Origin: Coccinella septempunctata
Lineage: Eukaryota > Arthropoda > Insecta > Coleoptera > Coccinellidae
DNA: 64,000 nucleotides
Assembly: GCF_907165205.1 (NCBI RefSeq)
Contig: NC_058191.1
Coordinates: 8,806,501 to 8,870,500, forward strand
Direction: 5' to 3'
The position numbers were made by a program, and so were the translations under genes. Under the pieces are notes generated by a model that ran no database searches, was not told the origin of the DNA, and worked only from the letters and a program-made list of their open reading frames with translations. Numbering within the stretch: position 1 is the first letter of the stretch; every line of letters begins with the position of its first letter. Shown piece after piece: positions 1-8,424 of the stretch.

Positions 1-200
1 TCTTTTCCACACCTCCTATGAGGTAGATTGCTAGGTGCGTTTTATTTTTACATGGTGTCCCCTGTAGGCCTAATCCATGGTGTTAGTTTGGTTCTTTTAG
101 GGCGTGTGTGATGAAGTTGATCAATTTTGTCAATTACTTACACACACTTTCGCCAGGTTATTATTACAAATTACAGCATGCTGCGGTATCGCGTACATAC

Positions 201-537
201 TTTTTTTTCTCTTTTTTTCTGGTACACATGTTCATTTTCAGTTTTTTTTCTCTTTTTTTGGTACACATGTTCATTTTCAGTTTATTGTATATTTCGTATA
301 TTTTCATTTTTCTGTAATTGTTATTTTTCTTTGTTTTTTCATTTGTGTTCTTAATTTTTCTCTTTTCTTTTTTTTCTGGTACACATGTTCATTTTCAAAT
401 TTTTTTCTCTGTTTCTGGTACACATGTTCATTTTCAGTTTATTGTATATTTCGTATTTTTTCATTTTTCCGTAATTGTTATTGTTTTTTTTGTTTTTTCA
501 TTTGTGTTCTTAATTTTTTTAATCTCATTTATTTTTG
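201..537 (+). repeat. T-rich nested sub-repeat block (representative, unit 1)
   Basis: This stretch is nearly all T with some C on the + strand. The 20-bp motif starting GGTACACATGTTC occurs at 221, 260, 378 and 417. The spacings 39, 118, 39 show a 157-bp sub-repeat present twice, each with two motif copies. Equivalent blocks lie about 200-535 bp into nearly every unit. Units 3, 12, 26, 27 and 37 have only one sub-repeat; unit 10 has a fifth motif. The block gives F-rich reading frames on the + strand and K/N-rich ones on the minus strand, which are composition artefacts. The strong strand asymmetry could favour unusual DNA structure; that is inference. Confidence 0.9.
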
Positions 538-719
538 TAACTAGTCGGAGGTTGAGTGAAGTAATTCATGCTAGACTCCGCCTCAATTATATTTTTTTTC
601 CCTAATTAAGACTATTATTATTACTTTGTGATCAAGCCACTGCGGTAGATACTACCACTGATCCCCAGACCATCCTCAATCATCAATCCGACTATTATTG
701 TAGCTGAATAATTTTTTGA

Positions 720-806
720 GGTGGTCCGGCTGGGTTTCGAACCCAGTGAGCGCATGGGGTGACACTACAGAAACTCCGTTTCTTGCCACCGCTCTACCCA
801 TGCGCC
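720..806 (-). other. tRNA-like block with Pol III-type internal promoter (representative, unit 1)
   Basis: Read on the minus strand, 733-743 gives GGTTCGAAACC, an exact match to the tRNA B-box consensus GGTTCGANNCC, set in a perfect 5-bp T-arm stem (CTGGG/CCCAG). About 45 nt upstream on that strand, 789-800 reads TGGGTAGAGCGG, a degenerate A box. Between them lie a 6-bp hairpin (AGAAAC/GTTTCT, 3-nt loop) and a 9-bp inverted repeat GCGCATGGG/CCCATGCGC. The bases after the T arm (CCGGACC) have no matching 5' acceptor strand, so this is not an intact tRNA. It most resembles the tRNA-derived head of a SINE or a tRNA pseudogene. Every unit carries it; coordinates are in the unit entries. Whether it is transcribed is unknown. 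Confidence 0.65.
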
Positions 807-987
807 TGGTAACACTTGTTAGTGCAGTCTATTTCATGCCAAATACCAGGTGGCAGTGATTGTTATTAATACGCGGAAGAGACTGTTTGTATGGTATTTT
901 TATTTTATTGAATTATATTTTTGGTCATTTCTCAATTTGTTTTTTCAATACGCGTACACAGAAGGAACCTTTGAATATAAGGGGTTA

Positions 988-1112
988 CGGCCGGTTTCAT
1001 AATCAAACCTAAAGTCGCTTTAATTTTAAAGCTTCTTTTAACCCAACTAAAAATGACATTGAAAGAAGCTTTAAACTCAAAGTGACTTTAAATTTGATTA
1101 TGAAACCGGCCG
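988..1112. mobile_element. MITE-like foldback flanked by TTA (representative, unit 1)
   Basis: The segment is an imperfect inverted repeat with arms of about 53 bp that differ at about six positions, around a loop of about 20 bp. The outer 20 bases, CGGCCGGTTTCATAATCAAA, match the complement of the other end exactly. TTA directly flanks both sides (985-987 and 1113-1115). A 3-bp TTA/TWA duplication with terminal inverted repeats is typical of PIF/Harbinger-type elements and their MITEs. It has no coding capacity. Every unit has it at the same place (about 268 bp after the start of the tRNA-like block), so it entered the ancestral unit before amplification. The superfamily assignment rests on the TTA alone. 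Confidence 0.72.
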
Positions 1113-1520
1113 TTAGTCTTCGAGTTGTACAAATGTTTCAACAGTAGATTCTTGAGATCGAAATAAACACGTTTTTCCTGAACCAAAAAAAAGGCAAAAT
1201 AATGAGTTAGATAAGTGAATTAATATTTAGATTACTCATTTTCAAGGAAATTGCTGAATAAAAAGATACTTTTACACATTCCCAAAATTTCTGAACTCCA
1301 TTAACCTTTGTGAAGCAGTGTATTGTAAACAAGCTCCCACGTCGAAACTATACGTGAACTCTAAAAAATGTCAAACTGCAAGATTGAAATAGCACATCTC
1401 ACCTGGCAATACCAGTGTTGGCAGTTATCCATACATAAATAACAACCCCCGAAAAAGAAAGTCGAGGCATAGTCTATTCTAAACCATATCTTTTATTTTC
1501 CGAAGTCGATGACGGATAAA

Positions 1521-1539
1521 GAATTTCATATTGAAATTC
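1521..1539. repeat. 19-bp palindrome near the unit end (representative)
   Basis: GAATTTCATATTGAAATTC has perfect 8-bp arms around a 3-bp centre. It appears about 25 bp before the end of every complete unit. The bases just before it vary between units (GGATAAA, GGATGAA, AGATAAA), while I saw no change in the palindrome itself. It could be a protein-binding site or a small cruciform; no function is shown. Confidence 0.75.
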
Positions 1540-1563
1540 AAAAATAAGATTTATTAAGTGCAA

Positions 1564-3090
1564 TCTTTTCCACACCACCTATGAGGTAGATTGCTAGGTG
1601 CGTTTTATTTTTACATGGTGTCCCCTGTAGGCCTAATCCATGGTGTTAGTTTGGTTTTTTTAGGGCGTGGGTGATGAAGTTGATCAATTTTGTCAATTAC
1701 TTACACACACTTTCGCCAGGTTATTATTACAAATTACAGCATGCTGCGGTATCGCGTACATACTTTTTTTTTTCTCTTTTTTTCTGGTACACATGTTCAT
1801 TTTCAGTTTTTTTTTTCTTTTTTTGGTACACATGTTCATTTTCAGTTTATTGTATATTTTGTATATTTTCATTTTTCTGTAATTGTTATTTTTTTTTGTT
1901 TTTTCATTTGTGTTCTTAATTTTTCTCTTTTCTCTTTTTTTCTGGTACACATGTTCATTTTCAGTTTATTGTATATTTCGTATTTTTTCATTTTTCCGTA
2001 ATTGTTATTTTTGTTTTGTTTTTTCATTTGTGTTCTTAATTTTTTTTAATCTCATTTATTTTTGTAACTAGTCGGAGGTAGAGTGAAGTAGCTCATGCTA
2101 GACTCCGCCTCAAGTATATTTTTTTTCTTTTATTAACACTATTATTATTACTTTGTGGTCAATCCACTGCGGTAGATACTACCACTGATCCCCAGACCAT
2201 CCTCAATCATCAATCCGACTATAATTGTAGCTGAATAATTTTTTGAGGTGGTCCGGCTGGGTTTCGAACCCAGTGAGCGCATGGGGTGACACTACAGAAA
2301 CTCCGTTTCTTGCCACCGCTCTACCCATGCGCCTGGTAACACTTGTTAGTGCAGTCTATTTCATGCCAAATACCAGGTGGCAGTGATTGTTATTAATACG
2401 CGGAAGAGACTGTTTGTATGGTATTTTTATTTTATTGAATTATATTTTTGGTCATTTCTCAATTTGTTTTTTCAATACGCGTACACAGAAGGAACCTTTG
2501 AATATAAGGGGTTACGGCCGGTTTCATAATCAAACCTAAAGTCGCTTTAATTTTAAAGCTTCTTTTAACCCAACTAAAAATGACATTGAAAGAAGCTTTA
2601 AACTCAAAGTGACTTTAAATTTGATTATGAAACCGGCCGTTAGTCTTCGAGTTGTACAAATGTTTCAACAGTAGATTCTTGAGATCGAAATAAACACGTT
2701 TTTCCTGTACCAAAAAAAAGGCAAAATAATGAGTTAGATAAGTGAATTAATATTTAGATTTCTCATTTCCAAGGAAATTGCTGAAGAAAAAGATACTTTT
2801 ACACATTCCCAAAATTTCTGAACTCCCTTAACCTTTGTGAAGCAGTGTATTGTAAACAAGCTCCCACGTCGAAACTATACGTGAACTCTAAAAAATGTCA
2901 AACTGCAAGATTGAAATAGCACATCTCACCTGGCAATACCAGTGTTGGCAGTTATCCATACATAAATAACAACCCCCGAAAAAGAAAGTCGAGGCATAGT
3001 CTATTCTAAACCATATCTTTTATTTTTCGAAGTCGATGACGGATAAAGAATTTCATATTGAAATTCAAAAATAAGATTTATTAAGTGCAA
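1564..3090 (+). repeat. Array unit 2 (1527 bp), left-domain type
   Basis: Only three GGTACACATG motifs are present; one of about 39 bp is missing from the second sub-repeat, which accounts for the short length. The tRNA-like block is at 2247-2333 and the foldback at 2515-2639. It reads GGCGTGGGTGATGAAG near 1664, shared by units 2-5 only, and has the CAATACGCGTAC and GCACATCTCACC left-domain markers. Confidence 0.95.
1576..1600. repeat. Short inverted repeat at the unit start (representative, unit 2)
   Basis: CACCTA and TAGGTG form perfect 6-bp arms around a 13-bp loop. It is present in nearly all units. Unit 1 has a base change in one arm, and units 31 and 33 have an A-to-G change in the loop (CCTATGGGG). 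No known element is recognised. Confidence 0.6.
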
Positions 3091-4497
3091 TCTTTTCCAC
3101 ACCACCTATGAGGTAGATTGCTAGGTGCGTTTTATTTTTACATGGTGTCCCCTGTAGGCCTAATCCATGGTGTTAGTTTGGTTCTTTTAGGGCGTGGGTG
3201 ATGAAGTTGATCAATTTTGTCAATTACTTACGTACACTTTCGCCAGGTTATTATTACAAATTACAGCATGCTGCGGTATCGCGTACATACTTTTTTTTTC
3301 TCTTTTTTTCTGGTACACATGTTCATTTTCAGTTTTTTTTCTCTTTTTTTGGTACACATATTCATTTTCAGTTTATTGTGTATTTCGTATATTTTCATTT
3401 TTCCGTAATTGTTATTTTTGTTTTGTTTTTTCATTTGTGTTTTTAATTTTTTTTAATCTCATTCATTTTTGTAACGAGTCGGAGGTAGAGTGAAGTAGCT
3501 CATGCTAGACTCCGCCTCAAGTATATTTTTTTTCCCTTATTAAGACTATTATTATTACTTTGTGATCAATCCACTGCGGAAGATACTACCACTGATCCCC
3601 AGACCATCCTCAATCATCAATCCGACTATAATTGTAGCTGAATAATTTTTTGAGGTGGTCCGGCTGGGTTTCGTACCCAGTGAGCGCATGGGGTGACACT
3701 ACAGAAACTCCGTTTCTTGCCACCGCTTTACCCATGCGCCTGGTAACACTTGTTAGTGCAGTCTATTTCATGCCAAATACCAGGTGGCAATGATTGTTAT
3801 TAATACGCGGAAGAGACTGTTTGTATGGTATTTTTATTTTATTGAATTATATTTTTGGTCATTTCTCAATTTGTTTTTTCAATACGCGTACACAGAAGGA
3901 ACCTTTGAATATAAGGGGTTACGGCCGGTTTCATAATCAAACCTAAAGTCGCTTTAATTTTAAAGCTTCTTTTAACCCAACTAAAAATGACATTGAAAGA
4001 AGCTTTAAACTCAAAGTGACTTTAAATTTGATTATAAAACCGGCCGTTAGTCTTCGAGTTGTACAAATATTTCAACAGTAGATTCTTGAGATCGAAATAA
4101 ACACGTTTTTCCTGTACCAAAAAAAAGGCAAAATAATGAGTTAGATAAGTGAATTAATATTTAGATTTCTCATTTCCAAGGAAATTGCTGAAGAAAAAGA
4201 TACTTTTACACATTCCCAAAATTTCTGAACTCCCTTAACCTTTGTGAAGCAGTGTATTGTAAACAAGCTCCCACGTCGAAACTATACGTGAACTCTAAAA
4301 AATGTCAAACTGCAAGATTGAAATAGCACATCTCACCTGGCAATACCAGTGTTGGCAGTTATCCATACATAAATAACAACCCCCGAAAAAGAAAGTCGAG
4401 GCATAGTCTATTCTAAACCATATCTTTTATTTTTCGAAGTCGATGACGGATAAAGAATTTCATATTGAAATTCAAAAATAAGATTTATTAAGTGCAA
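3091..4497 (+). repeat. Array unit 3 (1407 bp), one sub-repeat
   Basis: One whole T-rich sub-repeat is absent, so only two motifs remain, one of them changed to ACACATATTC. The tRNA-like block is at 3654-3740 and carries a B-box mutation (+ strand TTTCGTACCC instead of TTTCGAACCC) and an A-box change (CCGCTTTACCCA). The foldback is at 3922-4046, with the right arm reading ATTATAAAACC, as in units 4, 5 and 17. It has left-domain markers. Confidence 0.95.
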
Positions 4498-6013
4498 TCT
4501 TTTCCACACCACCTATGAGGTAGATTGCTAGGTGCGTTTTATTTTTACATGGTGTCCCCTGTAGGCCTAATCCATGGTGTTAGTTTGGTTCTTTTAGGGC
4601 GTGGGTGATGAAGTTGATCAATTTTGTCAATTACTTACACACACTTTCGCCAGGTTATTATTACAAATTACAGCATGGTGCGGTATCGCGTACATACTTT
4701 TTTTTTCTCTTTTTTTCTGGTACACATGTTCATTTTCAGTTTTTTTTCTCTTTTTTTGGTACACATGTTCATTTTCAGTTTATTGTATATTTCGTATATT
4801 TTCATTTTTCCGTAATTGTTATTTTTTTTTGTTTTTTCATTTGTGTTCTTAATTTTTCTCTTTTCTCTTTTTTTCTGGTACACATGTTCATTTTCAGTTT
4901 TTTTTTCTCTGTTTTCTGGTACACATGTTCATTTTCAGTTTATTGTATATTTCGTATTTTTTCATTTTTCCGTAATTGTTATTTTTGTTTTGTTTTTTCA
5001 TGTGTGTTCTTAATTTTTTTTAATCTCATTCATTTTTGTAACTAGTCGGAGGTAGAGTGAAGTAGCTCATGCTAGACTCCGCCTCAAGTATATTTTTTTT
5101 CCCTTATCAAGACTATTATTATTACTTTGTGATCAATCCACAGCGGTAGATACTACCACTGATCCCCAGACCATCCTCAATCATCAATCCGACTATAATT
5201 GTAGCTGAATAATTTTTTGAGGTGGTCCAGCTGGGTTTCGAACCCAGTGAGCGCATGGGGTGACACTACAGAAACTCCGTTTCTTGCCACCGCTCTACCC
5301 ATGCGCCTGGTAACACTTGTTAGTGCAGTCTATTTCATGCCAAATACCAGGTGGCAGTGATTGTTATTAATACGCGGAAGAGACTGTTTGTATGGTATTT
5401 TTATTTTATTGAATTATATTTTTGGTCATTTCTCAATTTGTTTTTTCAATACGCGTACACAGAAGGAACCTTTGAATATAAGGGGTTACGGCCGGTTTCA
5501 TAATCAAACCTAAAGTCGCTTCAATTTTAAAGCTTCTTTTAACCCAACTAAAAATGACATTGAAAGAAGCTTTAAACTCAAAGTGACTTTAAATTTGATT
5601 ATAAAACCGGCCGTTAGTCTTCGAGTTGTACAAATATTTCAACAGTAGATTCTTGAGATCGAAATAAACACGTTTTTCCTGTACCAAAAAAAAGGCAAAA
5701 TAATGAGTTAGATAAGTGAATTAATATTTAGATTTCTCATTTCCAAGGAAATTGCTGAAGAAAAAGATACTTTTACACATTCCCAAAATTTCTGAACTCC
5801 CTTAACCTTTGTGAAGCAGTGTATTGTAAACAAGCTCCCACGTCGAAACTATACGTGAACTCTAAAAAATGTCAAACTCCATACATAAATAACAACCCCC
5901 GAAAAAGAAAGTCGAGGCATAGTCTATTCTAAACCATATCTTTTATTTTTCGAAGTCGATGACGGATAAAGAATTTCATATTGAAATTCAAAAATAAGAT
6001 TTATTAAGTGCAA
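4498..6013 (+). repeat. Array unit 4 (1516 bp) with a 51-bp deletion
   Basis: It has four T-rich motifs. The tRNA-like block is at 5221-5307 (GGTCCAGCTGGG, one change in the acceptor-side bases). The foldback is at 5489-5613. The short length comes from loss of 51 bp after GTCAAACT near 5878, which removes the segment containing CTGGCAATACCAG. It belongs to the left domain. Confidence 0.95.
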
Positions 6014-6522
6014 TCTTTTCCACACCACCTATGAGGTAGATTGCTAGGTGCGTTTTATTTTTACATGGTGTCCCCTGTAGGCCTAATCCATGGTGTTAGT
6101 TTGGTTCTTTTAGGGCGTGGGTGATGAAGTTGATCAATTTTGTCAATTACTTACACACACTTTCGCCAGGTTATTATTACAAATTACAGCATGCTGCGGT
6201 ATCGCGTACATACTTTTTTTTTTCTGTTTTTTTCTGGTACACATGTTCATTTTCAGTTTTTTTTTCTCTTTTTTTGGTACACATGTTCATTTTCAGTTTA
6301 TTGTATATTTCGTATATTTTCATTTTTCCGTAATTGTTATTTTTTTTTTGTTTTTTCATTTGTGTTCTTAATTTTTCTCCTTTCTCCTTTTTTCTGGTAC
6401 ACATGTTCATTTTCAGTTTTTTTTTCTCTGTTTTCTGGTACACATGTTCATTTTCAGTTTATTGTATATTTCGTATTTTTTCATTTTTCCGTAATTGTTA
6501 TTTTTGTTTTGTTTTTTCATTT

Positions 6523-6527
6523 GTGTT
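6523..6527. repeat. Target-site duplication, left copy (GTGTT)
   Basis: GTGTT precedes the 5' LTR and is repeated directly after the 3' LTR. An uninterrupted unit has the sequence only once at this place, so it is a 5-bp duplication made on integration. Confidence 0.93.
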
Positions 6528-6625
6528 TGTAATGTATATAACAGATGTTTGTACATATTGTGAATTCAGTATTAAATGAGACACCGAGCTAGCCACTTGT
6601 TTTTATCAAATCGAAATACATCACA
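6528..6625 (+). repeat. 5' LTR (98 bp)
   Basis: It is identical over all 98 bp to the 3' copy. It packs a complete set of signals: TATATAA at 6535-6541, an arthropod-type initiator TCAGT at 6566-6570 (the A about 33 bp after the start of the TATA box), and ATTAAA, a common variant poly(A) signal, at 6571-6576. The U3 region would be only about 40 bp. The start site is inferred from the TATA-to-initiator spacing. Confidence 0.93.
6535..6570 (+). promoter_or_regulatory. Core promoter of the 5' LTR (TATA + initiator)
   Basis: TATATAA at 6535-6541 and TCAGT at 6566-6570 have the spacing expected of a Pol II TATA/initiator pair, with transcription predicted to start at the A at 6568. I saw no convincing downstream promoter element. 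The same pair lies in the 3' LTR, where it could drive transcription into the array. Confidence 0.6.
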
Positions 6626-6637
6626 TGGCGCAGTCGA
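6626..6637 (+). other. Primer-binding site, tRNA-Ser type
   Basis: TGGCGCAGTCGA starts immediately after the 5' LTR. Its complement ends CGACTGCGCCA, as expected for a serine tRNA acceptor end (CGACTGC, discriminator G, then CCA). Minus-strand DNA synthesis would be primed here. The tRNA identity comes from general knowledge of animal serine tRNAs, not from a match in this window. Confidence 0.8.
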
Positions 6638-6708
6638 AGCGAACATAGGCGTGTGTGGAAAATTGAAATCCTTTCGTGGAAAAATAATATTGAATTATAA
6701 TTGTAATA

Positions 6709-8418
6709 ATGACAAAGACACCATCCGAGATGAAATCAGAAGAAAATTCGTTGTACGTATCCATGTCAGCCAAGCCACCATCCGAAATGAAGTTAGAAGA
6801 AGATCCAGCAGTGGAATGGAAATTCTTTCTACAGAAATTCAAAATTTTCATTCAAGCTACAAAAGCAGAAAGTGAATCCGAAGAATATAAAGCCGCCTTG
6901 CTGTTGAATTGCATCGGTGATAAAGCCCTCAAAATATACAATACCTTCGAGTTTGGAAATGAAAAAGAAAAAATGAAATTGAAGAATATTCTAGAAAAAT
7001 TTGAGGCATACTTCATACCAAGTGTTAATGTTACATATGAAAGGTACATATTTTTCACCAGAGATATGGAAGAATCGGAAACTGTGGATGAATATGTAAC
7101 TCAGTTGAAACAATTAAGTAAAAATTGTGAATTCGAAAAATTAACAGATTCTCTCATAAAGGACAGATTGGTCTTAGGCATCAAAGATAAAAACGTCAAG
7201 GACAGACTCTTGAGAACAAAAAATCTGGACTTGATAAAGGCGGTGGAAATATGTAAATCTGCAGAGATAACGAATAAACAATTGGAAATTTTATGTTCAA
7301 ATCCTGGTCCGAGCATGAGGAAGAAAGAAGATAATCAAGAATTAATGGAAGTGAGACGAAAAAATTTTCACATGGGTATGAAGAAGCAGGCGCCGAACAC
7401 AAGGAGACAGAATGAAGTATCTAATGGACAAGGACAACAACATCCCAGGAGTCGTCAAAGAAAACAGATAAGTTTCAAGTCATTTAATAGTAATAATTTT
7501 CAACAACAAAGAAATAATAATAATGAATTTCATTGTACGAAATGTGGTACTATTCATTTCAGGGGAAATTGTAAAGCATTCGGAAAAATTTGTCGAAAGT
7601 GTGGTTTGTATAATCATTTTGTTTCATTTTGTAAAAGTAAAAGTGTTAATAATATTGCAAGAAAAGAAGAACTTTATATAGGTTCAGTGGAAAATAGTAC
7701 TTCATCTACAAAATCAAATTGGACAGTCGATTTAAAAATAAATAATGAAATAGTAAATTTCAAAGTAGATACTGGCGCTGATGTTAATGTTATTCCATTC
7801 AGTTTGTACAATGCAGTTTTCAAATCCGAATTAATAATGAGAGATGATACCAAATTGATAGAATATACAGGAAATCAAATCGAAATAATAGGATATATTA
7901 CAGCCCCAGTTTTTTATAAAAATAACGAATTTAATGTAAAATTTTTTATAGCTAAAGGATATGGCCGTCCAATAATTGGAAAAACCTCAATAGAAGACTT
8001 GGATATTGCGAGAATGGTAGCGGAAATGAGTGACACCAAGAGGTATATGCTTGATTTTCATGATGTTTTTGATGGAATTGGGTGTTTACCAGGTCAATAT
8101 AGAATTAAGGTAGATGAAACTGTTAAACCTTGCATCCATGCAGCTAGACGCTTTCCCCAAGGGATTTTGGTGAGATTGAAAAATAAATTAGATAATTTGG
8201 AAAAACAAAACATTATAGCTAGAGAATTCGAGCCAACTGAGTGGGTTAACTCCCTAGTAATTGTAGACAGGCCTAATGGAGATTTCAGAATATGTATTGA
8301 TCCCACTGATTTGAATAGAGCAATTAAACGAGAACATTTTTCAATTCCCACTTTTACAGATATTGTTGCTAATTTAAATAATGCTAAAGTTTTTTCTGTG
8401 TTGGATACGAATAATTAA
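6709..8418 (+). CDS. gag: Gag, protease and N-terminal reverse transcriptase segment (569 aa)
   Basis: The ATG at 6709 is the first in this frame after the primer site, with an 83-bp leader from the LTR end. Residues ~30-215 are a helical, charged Gag core without obvious motifs. Two retroviral-type zinc knuckles follow: residues 276-288 (C-X2-C-X3-H-X4-C, one residue shorter than usual between the second Cys and His) and 295-308 (C-X2-C-X4-H-X4-C), which would bind RNA in the particle. An aspartic protease active site, DTGA, is at 354-357, with the hydrophobic flank expected of retropepsins. Reverse transcriptase begins near 450 and includes the first catalytic Asp at 566. The frame stops at codon 570. 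If translated it would give Gag, protease and a dead polymerase fragment. Confidence 0.88.
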   Translation: MTKTPSEMKSEENSLYVSMSAKPPSEMKLEEDPAVEWKFFLQKFKIFIQATKAESESEEYKAALLLNCIGDKALKIYNTFEFGNEKEKMKLKNILEKFEAYFIPSVNVTYERYIFFTRDMEESETVDEYVTQLKQLSKNCEFEKLTDSLIKDRLVLGIKDKNVKDRLLRTKNLDLIKAVEICKSAEITNKQLEILCSNPGPSMRKKEDNQELMEVRRKNFHMGMKKQAPNTRRQNEVSNGQGQQHPRSRQRKQISFKSFNSNNFQQQRNNNNEFHCTKCGTIHFRGNCKAFGKICRKCGLYNHFVSFCKSKSVNNIARKEELYIGSVENSTSSTKSNWTVDLKINNEIVNFKVDTGADVNVIPFSLYNAVFKSELIMRDDTKLIEYTGNQIEIIGYITAPVFYKNNEFNVKFFIAKGYGRPIIGKTSIEDLDIARMVAEMSDTKRYMLDFHDVFDGIGCLPGQYRIKVDETVKPCIHAARRFPQGILVRLKNKLDNLEKQNIIAREFEPTEWVNSLVIVDRPNGDFRICIDPTDLNRAIKREHFSIPTFTDIVANLNNAKVFSVLDTNN

Positions 8419-8424
8419 TTTTGA

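Larger units (their letters stand above)
1..1563 (+). repeat. Array unit 1 (1563 bp), left-domain type
   Basis: This unit has both 157-bp sub-repeats (four motif copies). The tRNA-like block is at 720-806 and the foldback at 988-1112. Left-domain markers are CAATACGCGTAC near 950 and GCACATCTCACC near 1392. Odd points: CACCTCCTATG instead of CACCACCTATG at the start, which breaks one arm of the first inverted repeat, and AGTAATTCATG near 560 where other units read AGTAGCTCATG. It also carries the GGAGGTTGAG marker of the T subfamily without the other T markers, so it is a mosaic. Confidence 0.95.

Noticed and set aside
221..436. CRISPR-like array of the 20-bp GGTACACATG motif
   Set aside because: Spacings are irregular (39, 118, 39), the spacers are the same T-rich sequence, and the rest of the window is eukaryotic in character.
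104..544. F-rich + strand open frames in every unit (60-147 aa)
   Set aside because: They arise from the T-rich repeat in all three frames at once, change frame between units through T-run length differences, and have no consistent start or protein-like composition.
720..806. Genuine tRNA gene
   Set aside because: The T arm and B box are good, but there is no 7-bp acceptor stem, no proper anticodon arm and the D-arm region does not pair.
1693..1950. K/N-rich minus-strand open frames over the T-rich block
   Set aside because: They are the reverse complement of the same low-complexity tract; their lengths change with every indel.
6576..6875. 99-aa frame overlapping the LTR end and the start of gag
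   Set aside because: It starts inside the 5' LTR, overlaps Gag in another frame, and is explained by shared codons with Gag.
7591..8418. Programmed frameshift between Gag and Pol
   Set aside because: Knuckles, protease and reverse transcriptase are all in one frame, and the later break is caused by two stop codons without a frame change.
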